Assembly: GCF_001424425.1 (NCBI RefSeq)
Contig: NZ_LMPT01000018.1
Coordinates: 372,001 to 436,000 of the forward strand
Direction: 5' to 3'
Length of the DNA stretch: 64,000 nucleotides
Source of the DNA: Acidovorax sp. Leaf191
GTDB taxonomy: Bacteria > Pseudomonadota > Gammaproteobacteria > Burkholderiales > Burkholderiaceae_C
In this document: positions 32,512 through 41,260 of the stretch, one piece after another
Layout: each line of letters begins with the position of its first letter
Position numbering within the stretch: position 1 is the stretch's first letter
Translations under genes and position numbers: made by a program
Notes under the pieces: model-generated
The model's database searches: none
What the model was told of the DNA's origin: nothing
The model's input: the letters and a program-made list of their open reading frames with translations, nothing else

Positions 32512-33129
32512 ATGCCAGTGATCGTTGTCGCCAATCCCAAGGGCGGCGTGGGCAAGTCCACGCTGTCCACCAACATCGCGGGCTACTTTGCGAGCCAGGG
32601 GCACCCCGTGATCCTGGGCGACACGGACCGGCAGGAGTCCGCCAAGCTGTGGCTGGGCCTGCGGCCTCCGGCCGCACGCACCATCGGCGCCTGGGATGCC
32701 AGCTCGGACGTGATCAGCCGCCCGCCCAAGGGCACCACGCACGCGGTGCTGGACACCCCCGCCGGTCTGCACGGCTGGCGGCTGAACGACGTGCTCAAGC
32801 TGGCCGACAAGGTCATCGTGCCCCTGCAGCCCAGCGTGTTCGACATCTTCGCCACGCGCAGCTTCCTGGACCAACTGGCCGAGCACCGCCACGCAGCGGG
32901 CGTGCCAGTGGGCATCGTGGGCATGCGGGTGGATGGGCGCACCAAGGCGGCCGAGCAGTTGCACCACTTCGTGGACAACCTCGGGTTTCCGGTCCTGGGC
33001 TATCTGCGCGACACGCAGAACTATGTGCACCTGGCGGCGCACGGCCTCACGCTGTTCGACGTGGCGCCGGGCCGTGTGGCGCGGGACCTGGAGCAATGGC
33101 AAGGCATCCGCACCTGGCTCAACGCATGA
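32512..33129 (+). CDS. ParA/MinD-family P-loop ATPase
   Basis: A 205-residue ParA-type ATPase. The deviant Walker A is KGGVGKST (residues 10-17), followed by GDTDRQESAKLWLGLRPP (A' motif) and HAVLDTPAGLHGWRLNDVLK (Walker B). The short form without an N-terminal DNA-binding domain is common for orphan ParAs that position large complexes rather than segregate chromosomes. The ribosome site AAGGAG is eight bases from ATG 32512. No ParB is adjacent; cargo is unknown. Confidence 0.9.
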   Translation: MPVIVVANPKGGVGKSTLSTNIAGYFASQGHPVILGDTDRQESAKLWLGLRPPAARTIGAWDASSDVISRPPKGTTHAVLDTPAGLHGWRLNDVLKLADKVIVPLQPSVFDIFATRSFLDQLAEHRHAAGVPVGIVGMRVDGRTKAAEQLHHFVDNLGFPVLGYLRDTQNYVHLAAHGLTLFDVAPGRVARDLEQWQGIRTWLNA

Positions 33130-33234
33130 CGGACGCGGTTTTGAAGGACGCTGTGAACCAAGAAATCCTGCGGGAAAACACCTGCTGTCCCGCGCCAGAC
33201 AAGGCGCGCCCGGGTGCGGCGCTACATTGGGGCG

Positions 33235-33699
33235 ATGAAAATCTTCCGCTCCTACTCCGAAGTCAGCGCCAGCGTCGGCCAGGAGGTCGCCGTGACCGAC
33301 TGGATCACCATCACGCAGGAACAGGTCAACCTGTTCGCCCAGGCCACGGGCGACCACCAGTGGATCCATGTGGACCCCGAGCGTGCGAAGGCCGGGCCGT
33401 TCGGCGCGCCGATCGCGCACGGGTTTCTCACGCTGTCGCTGATCCCGCAGTTCTTCGAGACGGGCCTGGCCATCGAGGGCTCGCGCATGGGCGTGAACTA
33501 CGGGCTCAACAAGGTGCGCTTCACCGCGCCGGTGCCGGTGGGCAGCCGCCTGCGTGCGCGCCTGACGCTGCAGGCCGCCGAGCCCGTGGCGCCCGATGGC
33601 ATGCAGATGACGTGGCTGGTGACCGTGGAGCGCGAGGGCAGCGACAAGCCGGTGTGCGTGGCGGAATCGCTGGCGCGCAACTTCGGCGCTCCGGCGTAG
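33235..33699 (+). CDS. MaoC-type hotdog dehydratase
   Basis: A 154-residue R-specific enoyl-CoA hydratase-like protein. The hydratase motif is complete: ITITQEQVNLFAQATGDHQWIHVDP with D-x-x-x-x-H, then GPFGAPIAHGFLTLSL. It probably hydrates enoyl-CoA in lipid or PHA metabolism. The ATG at 33235 is favoured. It stands 105 bp after ParA, but no shared role is evident. Confidence 0.9.
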   Translation: MKIFRSYSEVSASVGQEVAVTDWITITQEQVNLFAQATGDHQWIHVDPERAKAGPFGAPIAHGFLTLSLIPQFFETGLAIEGSRMGVNYGLNKVRFTAPVPVGSRLRARLTLQAAEPVAPDGMQMTWLVTVEREGSDKPVCVAESLARNFGAPA

Positions 33700-33815
33700 A
33701 AGGACAACCCCCTGAGCGGCTGTGCCGCTTTCCCCTTCTCTCGAATGGCTGCGCCATTCGGGAAGGGGGACACCGCCAGCGCGGCGGGGCGGCCCTTGCG
33801 CGGCGGTCGCTGGCC
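33700..33815. repeat. Dispersed Comamonadaceae-type intergenic repeat
   Basis: The CCCCCTGAGCGGC... start, two small stems (AGCGGC-TGTG-CCGCT and GAATGGC-TGCG-CCATTC), GGGAAGGGGGAC and GGGGCGGCCCTTGCGCGGCG resemble a repeat I recall from Acidovorax and Variovorax genomes. No second copy occurs in this window, so this rests on recall. Confidence 0.4.
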
Positions 33816-33884
33816 TGGATCGCGCGTGTTCCACGGACTGCGCTCTCGTTAGACGCTCGTGTTTTTAGGCAGGAGGCTTGAACC

Positions 33885-34826
33885 ATGGACCGTCTGCAAG
33901 CCATGAAAGTCTTCGAGCGCGTGGTGGAGGAGGGCGGCTTTGCCGCCGCCGCCCGCGCCATGGACATGTCGCCCCCGGTGGTCACCCGCATGGTGGCCGA
34001 GCTGGAGCAGCACCTGGGCACGCGCCTGCTGCAGCGCACGACGCGCAAGCTGGCGCTCACCGACGCGGGGGAGTCGTACCTGCAGCGCGTGCACACCATC
34101 CTGCACGAGATCGATGACGCCGAAGCCGCGGCCGCCGCCAGCACGCGCGACCTGCGCGGCACGATCCGCATCGTGGCAGCGCCCGTGCTGGCCAGCAATT
34201 TCCTCGCGCCCATGGTGGCGCTGTGGCATGCCCACTACCCCAAGCTGATGCTGGACATCAGCATCGACGCTTTCGCGATGGCCCGCGTGGACGAGTTCGA
34301 TGTGACCATCATGGTCGCGGGCGAGGACTTCGACGCCAACATCGTGGCGCGGCCCCTGCTGCAGGGCGAAGCGATCGTGGTCGCATCGCCGGACTACCTG
34401 GAGCGCCGCGGCATTCCGCGCGAACCGCAGGACCTGGTGCACCACGACCACCTGCGCGACTCGGGCATGGCCGCGCGCTCGCAAGCGGGGCCCGGGCGCA
34501 AGCTGCGCCTGCAGTCGCTCAGCGGCAAGCAGCCCGCGCAGGAAATCGACATGCCCGCGGTGCTGCAGTCCGTGAGCACCGAGCTGCTGCTGCGCGCCGC
34601 CGTGGACGGTGCCGGCGTGGCCGTCACTTCGCGCCTGCTGGCGGAAGAGCACCTCGCACGGGGCGAGCTGGTGCACATCCTGCCCGCGTGGATCTTCTCG
34701 CGCTACACCGTCTACGCTGCTTTGCCCTCGGGCCGCATGCTGCCGGCACGCACCAAGGTGTTTCTGGATTTCCTCAGCGAGCAGGTGCCGCTGGCGATGG
34801 CGGAGCAGCAGCGCCAGAAGAGCTAG
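33885..34826 (+). CDS. LysR-family transcriptional regulator
   Basis: A 313-residue LysR protein: N-terminal winged helix with MKVFERVVEEGGFAAAARAM and VVTRMVAELEQHLGTRLLQR, then an effector domain (about 90-295) with IRIVAAPVLASNFLAPMVA. GGCAGGAGG precedes ATG 33885, a good ribosome site. It has no divergent target beside it. The TAG stop is formed inside a CTAG that is also the left target-site repeat of the MITE-like element starting at 34827, so the element inserted exactly at its stop codon. Confidence 0.93.
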   Translation: MDRLQAMKVFERVVEEGGFAAAARAMDMSPPVVTRMVAELEQHLGTRLLQRTTRKLALTDAGESYLQRVHTILHEIDDAEAAAAASTRDLRGTIRIVAAPVLASNFLAPMVALWHAHYPKLMLDISIDAFAMARVDEFDVTIMVAGEDFDANIVARPLLQGEAIVVASPDYLERRGIPREPQDLVHHDHLRDSGMAARSQAGPGRKLRLQSLSGKQPAQEIDMPAVLQSVSTELLLRAAVDGAGVAVTSRLLAEEHLARGELVHILPAWIFSRYTVYAALPSGRMLPARTKVFLDFLSEQVPLAMAEQQRQKS

Positions 34827-35042
34827 GGACCCTCTGCACGAATCATCGCGCCGTGTGCATCTGCGGTCTCGGGCGGCCTGCGGCGTTGCCAATACTCGCA
34901 ATAGCTATAGCTATAGCTATAGCTATGGCTACGGCTACGGCTATGGCTATGGCTATGGCTATGGCTATGGCTGCGTTTTGCGCCTTGTACTCCATCCCGA
35001 TCCGCAGCGCACACGTGGCAGCTCGATGCGTGCAGAGGATCC
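34827..35042. mobile_element. MITE-like element, copy 1 (216 bp, 12-unit hexamer tract)
   Basis: The ends are imperfect inverted repeats: left GGACCCTCTGCACGAATC, right (reverse complement) GGATCCTCTGCACGCATC. The flanks are CTAG (34823-34826) and CCAG (35043-35046), i.e. a 4-bp target duplication with one change. Between them lies a hexamer tract (12 units of RGCTAY/GGCTRC form, about 34900-34972). It encodes no transposase. Copy 2 at 63788 is 54 bp shorter (nine hexamers fewer). The 4-bp CTAG target fits IS5-group mobilisation; this is inference. Confidence 0.85.
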
Positions 35043-35079
35043 CCAGGTCCTGGCTGGGATGGATTGGACCGGGCGAGGC

Positions 35080-35117
35080 AAGGCAGGCAAGCCAGGCAAG
35101 GCGTTTTGCCTGCCTTG
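35080..35117. terminator. Strong inverted repeat between LysR and trmL
   Basis: 11-bp arms AAGGCAGGCAA / TTGCCTGCCTT around a 16-base spacer, in the convergent gap. There is no long T-run, so it may be a terminator of low efficiency or a recombination relic. Confidence 0.45.
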
Positions 35118-35231
35118 TTCAAACTCCAACGTGCCGGGGTAATGCGCGGTGCCACTACCGTGCTGGTGCGGCCTGTCTTGAGCCCAGGCCGTGCAGTCCG
35201 GGCGCTTTGCCGCAAGCGGAGCCGGCCTGGA

Positions 35232-35759
35232 TCAGCTCAGCTGCGCAAAGCCGCTGATGATCGTACCTTCAGGTTCCACTTCGATGCCGCCATCGGGCAT
35301 GGCGAAGCTGTTCTGGCGCCACGCCTCGAACACGGTCACCGCCACCGCGTTGGACAGGTTCAGGCTGCGCTGGCCCGCCACCATGGGCAGGCGCAGGCGC
35401 TGGGCGGGCGGGAAGCTGTCGCGCAGCTCGGGCGGCAGGCCGCGCGTCTCGGCGCCGAAGACCAGCCAGTCGCTCAGGAAGAACGGGGTGGAGTGCACCG
35501 GCTGCGAGCCGTGCGTGGTCATGGCGAACATGCGCGCCGGGTCCGGTTGCGCGTCGCGCAGGAAGGCGGTCCACCCGGCGTGGCATTGCACCTGGGCGTA
35601 TTCGTGGTAATCCAGCCCGGCACGGCGCATCTGCCGGTCGTCCATCGAGAACCCCAGGGGTTCGATCAGATGGAGCGTGCAGCCCGTGTTGGCCGCCAGG
35701 CGAATCACATTCCCCGTGTTGGGCGGGATCTCGGGCTCGACGAGGACGATATGGAACAT
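35232..35759 (-). CDS. trmL: tRNA (cytidine(34)-2'-O)-methyltransferase
   Basis: A 175-residue SPOUT methyltransferase, the 2'-O-methylase of the wobble base in tRNA-Leu. It starts MFHIVLVEPEIPPNTGNVIR, with motif 2 FGAETRGLPPEL and the C-terminal trefoil knot motif RSLNLSNAVAVTVFEAWRQ. The ATG at 35759 is the family start. The gene stands alone. Confidence 0.93.
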   Translation of the reverse strand: MFHIVLVEPEIPPNTGNVIRLAANTGCTLHLIEPLGFSMDDRQMRRAGLDYHEYAQVQCHAGWTAFLRDAQPDPARMFAMTTHGSQPVHSTPFFLSDWLVFGAETRGLPPELRDSFPPAQRLRLPMVAGQRSLNLSNAVAVTVFEAWRQNSFAMPDGGIEVEPEGTIISGFAQLS

Positions 35760-35822
35760 AGGCCCCTATTGTCATCGTCGCAAGTGTGAGTTGAGCAACC
35801 GCTGGTAATCAAAAGTATCCCG

Positions 35823-36545
35823 TCAGTCGGCCCCGGTGCGGGCCAGCACGATGGCCGTGACGTGCGCCGCGCCGGCTTCGCGCAGGGCTTGTGTGGCGGC
35901 ATGCAGGGTCGCTCCGGTGGTCATCACGTCGTCCAGCAGCACGACGCGCTGGCCCTGCAGGCGGGCGGCGCGTGCCGGTTCCACTGCAAAGGCGCCGTGG
36001 AGGTTGCGCAGGCGCTGCGCGCGCGGCAGGCTGCTCTGGGCTTCGGTGGCATGGATGCGCAGCAGGGTGAGCGCGTCGGCCTTGGCGCCAGCCAGCTGCC
36101 GCGCCAGCAGCGCCGACTGGTTGAAGCCCCGCTCGCGCAGGCGGTCGGTGGACAACGGCACGGGCAGCACGCGGTCGGCGGCCTCCAGCGCAGGTTCGAT
36201 CCAGGGCGTGCTGCGCATCAGTGTCGCCAGCGTGGCCGCCCACCCTGCATCGCCCCGGAACTTGAAGTCGCCCAGTATGTTCGCCCAGGGGTAGGCGTAG
36301 TCCACCGCTGCGATGCAGGCATCGAACAGCGGAGGGTGCAGCGTGCAGGCCCCGCAGACGGCGACTCCGTCCGGCACGCGCAGGGCGCAGCGCTGGCAGC
36401 GTGCAGCCGGCTGGGCGAACCGCGCGGCGCAGGCATTGCACACCCTTTGCGACGGCCAGGCATGGCACACCGCGCACTGGCTGGGAATGTGGGCGGCCGA
36501 CGCGCGCGTGCGGCGGGAAATCCCTAGAAGGGCCTTGAAGAGCAT
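35823..36545 (-). CDS. comF: ComF-family phosphoribosyltransferase-like protein
   Basis: A 240-residue ComF-like protein. The N-terminal zinc-ribbon cysteines are CAVCHAWPSQRVCNAC and CQRCALRVPDGVAVCGAC (residues 24-67), and the C-terminal PRTase domain carries GFNQSALLARQLA and the PRPP-binding VVLLDDVMTTGATL. In other bacteria ComF is needed for DNA uptake competence; whether this strain is competent is unknown. It is divergent from the BioC-like gene. Confidence 0.9.
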   Translation of the reverse strand: MLFKALLGISRRTRASAAHIPSQCAVCHAWPSQRVCNACAARFAQPAARCQRCALRVPDGVAVCGACTLHPPLFDACIAAVDYAYPWANILGDFKFRGDAGWAATLATLMRSTPWIEPALEAADRVLPVPLSTDRLRERGFNQSALLARQLAGAKADALTLLRIHATEAQSSLPRAQRLRNLHGAFAVEPARAARLQGQRVVLLDDVMTTGATLHAATQALREAGAAHVTAIVLARTGAD

Positions 36546-36583
36546 GAATCAATATACTCGCGCGTCCCCGTGCACACCCCTCC

Positions 36584-37510
36584 ATGTCTTCCGAGCGTCC
36601 CCCCACCATCGACCCCACCGCCGCAGCCCGCTGGCATGCGGCTGCGCCCGCCACATCGCCCTGGCTGCACGAAGAAGTGGCGCGCCGCATGGAAGACCGC
36701 CTGCAGTGGATACGCAAGCCCCCCGAATCCTGGTGCCACTGGGACGCCCTGCGCGGCGGCCTGCAGGGCCATGCGCTGGTGAGTGCCCGCTATCCCAAGG
36801 CACGTTGCCAGGTCTACGAAAGCGCGCCCCGGCATGACGGCGCAGCGCAGCATTCCCTGGCCAAGCCCTGGTGGAGCCCCGCGCGCTGGGGTGCGGGCAG
36901 CCCGCAGTTCGGCATGCCGCCGGATGCAAGCGTTCAGATGCTGTGGGCCAACATGGCGCTGCACACCGCCGCCGACCCGCAGGCGCTGATCGGCCAGTGG
37001 CACCGTGCCCTGGCTGTGGACGGCTACCTGATGTTCTCGTGCCTGGGCCCGGACACCCTGCGCGAACTGCATGCCGTCTACGCCGCGCTGGGCTGGCCGC
37101 CGGCAGGCCATGCCTTCACGGACATGCACGACTGGGGCGACATGCTGGTGCACGCCGGCTTCGCAGAGCCCGTGATGGACATGGAGCGCATCCGGCTGAC
37201 CTTTGCCACGCCCGAGCGGCTGGTGCAGGAGCTGCGCGAACTCGGCTGCAATCTGCATCCCGAGCGCTTCGGCGCGCTGCGCGGCCGGCGCTGGCGGGAC
37301 CGCCTGTACGAGGCGCTGGCAGAGCGGCTGTCCGACCCGGCGGAAGGCGGGCAGCTGGCACTGAACTTCGAGATCATCTACGGCCACGCCTTCAAGCCCG
37401 CGCCCCGCCTGCGCGTGAGCGAGAGCAGCGCCGTGTCGCTGCAGGACATGCGCGCCATGCTGCGCCAGGGCAGCAAGGACAGTCACAACGGCGGGCCGCG
37501 CAACCCCTGA
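36584..37510 (+). CDS. BioC-like methyltransferase with degenerate SAM motif
   Basis: A 308-residue protein with the overall BioC plan: LWANMALHTAADPQALIGQWHRAL, GYLMFSCLGPDTLRELHAVY and HAFTDMHDWGDMLVHAGFAEPVMDME are all recognisable. BioC O-methylates malonyl-ACP to start pimelate synthesis. The expected glycine-rich motif I (DxGxGxG) is absent; in its place stands PESWCHWDALRGGLQG. No other bio gene is in this window. Either the family here has an altered SAM site or the protein has diverged from BioC function. ATG at 36584. Confidence 0.75.
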   Translation: MSSERPPTIDPTAAARWHAAAPATSPWLHEEVARRMEDRLQWIRKPPESWCHWDALRGGLQGHALVSARYPKARCQVYESAPRHDGAAQHSLAKPWWSPARWGAGSPQFGMPPDASVQMLWANMALHTAADPQALIGQWHRALAVDGYLMFSCLGPDTLRELHAVYAALGWPPAGHAFTDMHDWGDMLVHAGFAEPVMDMERIRLTFATPERLVQELRELGCNLHPERFGALRGRRWRDRLYEALAERLSDPAEGGQLALNFEIIYGHAFKPAPRLRVSESSAVSLQDMRAMLRQGSKDSHNGGPRNP

Positions 37511-37751
37511 CGGGGCAGACCCGCACAGGGTTTTCCAGACTTGCTTTTCGAGAGTGTTGCGACGGCGGCGCACCCATATGGGGGTATGGCCTTCACTTGC
37601 AACAGCGTGTCAATGATGTGGAACAAGGCACGGTACAATTCAGGGTTATTGGGATTTCGGGCACATCCTCCCGCGCAACGTGGCGGCTGCGCATGCAGCA
37701 CCGGTATTTTTGCTGGTGCGGCGGCAGTCGCCGGTCTTGTGAGCACCACCG
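37511..37751. other. Intergenic region upstream of the oxidase operon
   Basis: 241 bp with no coding sequence recognised. A TACAAT at 37633-37638 is a possible -10 for the oxidase operon; its -35 is unclear. A short stem CAGGGTTATTGGGATTTC-type sequence has no obvious partner. Confidence 0.4.
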
Positions 37752-38228
37752 GTGACAGGCTTGATCTTTCGTTTTGCCACTGTCTCGGGCCAGCGCATCG
37801 ATTGGCGCCTGGCTCGCAACTGCTCGGTCACCCCCGCGCAGATGGGGTGGATGTACCTGTCGCTGTGTTCGGTATCACTGGGCATTGCGACTTTTTTCTG
37901 GATGCTCGGAGCCCGGCTGGTCATGCCGTTCGCATGGCTGGAGATAGTGGTTGTTGGATGGGCATTCGCCATGTACGGACGTCATGCGGCCGACGGCGAG
38001 AGGATTTCACTGCAGGGCTCGCGCCTGGTGGTGGAGCAGGAGACAGCAGGCAAGCTGAAACGCGCCGAATTCGACCGGCACTGGGTCCGTGTGGAACCCA
38101 AGACCGGCGACCGATCGCTGATCACCTTGTCTGGCCAAGGACGGTCGATAGACGTGGGGCGTTACGTGCGCCCCGAGCTTCGCCCGGCCCTGGCATCGGA
38201 GATCCGCATGGCCTTGCGCGCAGCCTGA
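37752..38228 (+). CDS. DUF2244 membrane protein preceding coxB
   Basis: A 158-residue protein of the DUF2244 family. Two membrane helices (about residues 31-53 and 57-73; GWMYLSLCSVSLGIATFFWML and LEIVVVGWAFAMYGRHA) are followed by a soluble domain with ERISLQGSRLVVEQE. The family is found immediately upstream of cytochrome oxidase genes, as here (60 bp before coxB), and is presumed to assist oxidase biogenesis. The start is GTG 37752 or TTG 37761. Confidence 0.8.
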   Translation: MTGLIFRFATVSGQRIDWRLARNCSVTPAQMGWMYLSLCSVSLGIATFFWMLGARLVMPFAWLEIVVVGWAFAMYGRHAADGERISLQGSRLVVEQETAGKLKRAEFDRHWVRVEPKTGDRSLITLSGQGRSIDVGRYVRPELRPALASEIRMALRAA

Positions 38229-38287
38229 CCCCACGCAGGCGCACACAGGGGATTGGTTAAATTGAGGCTTAGAAGTAAGTGAGAACT

Positions 38288-39457
38288 ATGAAGAGCATTT
38301 CCAACAAGCTGGCTTCTCTGCTGCTGATTGCCGGTGCATGGGTAGGTTCCGTAGCCCATGCCGTTCAGGACCTGCCTGGCGGCCCCGCAGTCAACCAGCT
38401 GAACCTGGCCCCGCCCGTCACCAAGATCGCAGAAGAGCAGCATTTCCTGCACTGGATGATGCTGATCATCTGCACGGTGATCTTCGTGGCAGTGTTCTCC
38501 GTGATGTTCTACTCGATCTGGAAACATCGCCGCTCCAAGGGTGCCAAGGCGGCCAACTTCCATGAGTCCGTCACTGTCGAAGTGGTCTGGACCATCGTCC
38601 CCTTCATCATCGTGATCCTGATGGCCCTGCCGGCGACCAAGGTGCTGGTGGCGCAAAAGGACACGACCAACGCCGACCTCACCATCAAGACCACGGGCTA
38701 CCAGTGGAAGTGGGGCTACGACTACATCACCGGCGAAGGCGAGGGCCTGGCCTTCATCTCCACGCTGGACAGCAGCCACCGCGTGATGTCCGACAGCGGC
38801 AACGTCAAGGAAGCGCCCGCCAACTACCTGCTCAAGGTCGACAACCCGATGGTGGTGCCGGTCAACAAGAAGATCCGCATCATCACCACCGCCAACGACG
38901 TGATCCACGCGTTCATGGTGCCCGCCTTCGGCATCAAGCAGGATGCGATCCCCGGCTTCGTGCGCGACACCTGGTTCCGCGCCGAGAAGATCGGCGACTA
39001 CTACGGCCAGTGCGCCGAGCTGTGCGGCAAGGAACACGCCTACATGCCCATCCACGTGAAGGTCGTCTCCGCCGAGGACTACACGGCGTGGGTGGCCGAC
39101 CAGAAGAAGAAGGCCGCCGCCAAGCTGGACGACCCGACCAAGGTCTGGACGATGGACGACATCATGAAGCGCGGCGAGAAGGTGTACGCCGCCAACTGCG
39201 CAGCCTGCCACCAGGCCAACGGCAAGGGCGCCGGCCCCATCAAGCCACTGGACGGCTCGGCCATCGTGCTCGACGCCGACCACGCCAAGCAGATCCAGAT
39301 CCTGCTCAAGGGCGCGGCCAATGGTGCGATGCCTTCCTGGGCGCAGCTCAGCGATACCGATATCGCCTCTGTGGTGACCTACACGAAGAACTCCTGGTCC
39401 AACAAGACCGGACAGCTGGTGCAGCCGGCTGAAATCGTGGCCCAGCGCGGCAAGTAA
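38288..39457 (+). CDS. coxB: Cytochrome c oxidase subunit II with fused cytochrome c domain
   Basis: A 389-residue subunit II. It begins with a signal peptide (KLASLLLIAGAWVGSVAHA), has two membrane helices, then a CuA domain with the complete ligand set in YYGQCAELCGKEHAYMPIHV, and ends with a fused class I cytochrome c (CAACH, about residue 300; axial Met in GAMPSWAQL). The fusion makes this a caa3-type oxidase. The first Met with good spacing is 38288; a GTG at 38279 would add three residues. Confidence 0.95.
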   Translation: MKSISNKLASLLLIAGAWVGSVAHAVQDLPGGPAVNQLNLAPPVTKIAEEQHFLHWMMLIICTVIFVAVFSVMFYSIWKHRRSKGAKAANFHESVTVEVVWTIVPFIIVILMALPATKVLVAQKDTTNADLTIKTTGYQWKWGYDYITGEGEGLAFISTLDSSHRVMSDSGNVKEAPANYLLKVDNPMVVPVNKKIRIITTANDVIHAFMVPAFGIKQDAIPGFVRDTWFRAEKIGDYYGQCAELCGKEHAYMPIHVKVVSAEDYTAWVADQKKKAAAKLDDPTKVWTMDDIMKRGEKVYAANCAACHQANGKGAGPIKPLDGSAIVLDADHAKQIQILLKGAANGAMPSWAQLSDTDIASVVTYTKNSWSNKTGQLVQPAEIVAQRGK

Positions 39458-39490
39458 TCATCGCCCTACGTATTGATTGAGGAATCCAAC

Positions 39491-41122
39491 ATGAGCGCAG
39501 TTCTCGACAACCACGGGCACGCTGGCGACCACGCACACGACGACCATGGCCACCATGGTCCCACCGGCTGGCGCCGCTGGGTGTTCGCCACCAACCACAA
39601 AGACATCGGTACGCTGTACCTGCTGTTCTCCTTCACCATGCTGATGGTGGGCGGCATCCTGGCCCTCTTGATCCGCGCCGAGCTGTTCCAGCCCGGCCTG
39701 CAACTGGTCAATCCCGAGCTGTTCAACCAGCTCACCACCATGCACGGCCTGATCATGGTGTTCGGCGCCATCATGCCGGCCTTCGTGGGCTTTGCGAACT
39801 GGATGATCCCGCTGCAGATCGGCGCCTCCGACATGGCCTTCGCGCGCATGAACAACTTCAGCTTCTGGCTGATGATTCCTGCGGCGCTGATGCTCGTGAG
39901 CTCGTTCTTCATGCCCGGTGGCGCACCCGCTGCCGGCTGGACGCTGTACGCACCGCTGACGCTGCAGATGGGCCCCTCCATGGACGCCGGCATCTTCGCG
40001 ATGCACATCCTGGGTGCCTCGTCCATCATGGGCTCGATCAACATCATCGTGACCATCCTGAACATGCGCGCCCCCGGCATGACGCTGATGAAGATGCCCA
40101 TGTTCGCCTGGACCTGGCTCATCACCGCCTACCTGCTGATCGCCGTGATGCCCGTGCTGGCTGGCGCCATCACCATGACGCTGACGGACCGCCACTTCGG
40201 CACCAGCTTCTTCAACCCCGCCGGCGGCGGCGACCCGGTGATGTACCAGCACATCTTCTGGTTCTTCGGCCACCCCGAGGTGTACATCATGATCTTGCCG
40301 GCCTTCGGCATCATCAGCCAGATCGTGCCCGCGTTCGCCCGCAAGAAGCTGTTCGGCTACGCCTCCATGGTGTACGCCACCTCGTCGATCGCCATCCTGT
40401 CGTTCATCGTGTGGGCCCACCACATGTTCACGACCGGCATGCCTGTGACGGGCCAGCTGTTCTTCATGTACGCCACCATGCTGATCTCCGTGCCCACGGC
40501 CGTGAAGATCTTCAACTGGATCGCCACGATGTGGCGCGGCTCCATGACGTTCGAGACCCCCATGCTGTTCGCAGTGGGTTTCATCTTCGTGTTCACGATG
40601 GGTGGCTTCACGGGCCTGATCCTGGCCATGGCGCCCATCGACATCCAGCTGCAGGACACCTACTACGTGGTGGCCCACTTCCACTACGTGCTGGTGGCCG
40701 GCTCGCTGTTCTCCATGTTCGCTGGCGTCTACTACTGGCTGCCCAAGTGGACCGGCGTGATGTACTCCGAAAAGCGCGGCCAGATCCACTTCTGGGGCTC
40801 GCTGATCACCTTCAACATCACGTTCTTCCCGATGCACTTCCTGGGCCTGGCCGGCATGCCCCGCCGCTATGCCGACTACCCCATGCAGTTCGCAGACTTC
40901 AACGCCATCGCTTCGGTGGGTGCGTTCGGTTTCGGCCTGATGCAGGTGTACTTCTTCCTGGCCGTGGTGGTCCCCGCGATGCGCGGCAAGGGCGAAAAGG
41001 CCCCCGCCAAGCCCTGGGACGGAGCCGAAGGCCTGGAGTGGGAAGTGCCATCGCCTGCACCGTTCCACACCTTTGAAAACCCGCCCAAGCTGGACGCCAC
41101 GGCAACCCGCGTGATCGGTTGA
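39491..41122 (+). CDS. ctaD: Cytochrome c oxidase subunit I
   Basis: A 543-residue haem-copper oxidase subunit I with 12 membrane helices. Haem and CuB ligands are visible: [10 protein letters not shown] (low-spin haem His), [15 protein letters not shown] (CuB His and cross-linked Tyr), [10 protein letters not shown] (two CuB His) and [10 protein letters not shown] (haem a3 and a His ligands). The N-terminus is His-rich ([16 protein letters not shown], about residues 8-23). The start is ATG at 39491, with GAGGA nine bases upstream. Confidence 0.96.
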   Translation: MSAVLDNHGHAGDHAHDDHGHHGPTGWRRWVFATNHKDIGTLYLLFSFTMLMVGGILALLIRAELFQPGLQLVNPELFNQLTTMHGLIMVFGAIMPAFVGFANWMIPLQIGASDMAFARMNNFSFWLMIPAALMLVSSFFMPGGAPAAGWTLYAPLTLQMGPSMDAGIFAMHILGASSIMGSINIIVTILNMRAPGMTLMKMPMFAWTWLITAYLLIAVMPVLAGAITMTLTDRHFGTSFFNPAGGGDPVMYQHIFWFFGHPEVYIMILPAFGIISQIVPAFARKKLFGYASMVYATSSIAILSFIVWAHHMFTTGMPVTGQLFFMYATMLISVPTAVKIFNWIATMWRGSMTFETPMLFAVGFIFVFTMGGFTGLILAMAPIDIQLQDTYYVVAHFHYVLVAGSLFSMFAGVYYWLPKWTGVMYSEKRGQIHFWGSLITFNITFFPMHFLGLAGMPRRYADYPMQFADFNAIASVGAFGFGLMQVYFFLAVVVPAMRGKGEKAPAKPWDGAEGLEWEVPSPAPFHTFENPPKLDATATRVIG

Positions 41123-41126
41123 TGCC

Positions 41127-41243
41127 ATGCCCATGACGCCCGAACAAAAGAAGAGCAACCTGCGGATGGCATTGATCCTTGCCTCCGTGGCCGTCGTCTT
41201 CTTCGTCGGGTTCATGGTCAAGGTCGTGCTGATGTCCCGCTGA
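41127..41243 (+). CDS. Small cytochrome oxidase assembly protein
   Basis: A 38-residue single-helix protein (MPMTPEQKKSNLRMALILAS...), with the membrane segment about residues 14-35 and ending VLMSR. It lies between ctaD (4 bp downstream of its stop) and ctaG. Such tiny helix proteins are common in this position in Burkholderiales and are likely oxidase-associated. The ATG at 41127 is preceded by the alternative ATG at 41122, which runs to a stop after four codons. Confidence 0.75.
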   Translation: MPMTPEQKKSNLRMALILASVAVVFFVGFMVKVVLMSR

Positions 41244-41260
41244 ACAATGCACCGACTGCC

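Noticed and set aside
34609..35257. Open frames with (SY)n or (GY)n repeats at the hexamer tract
   Set aside because: They translate the MITE satellite and continue into LysR or flank sequence in the wrong frame; no start site or homology.
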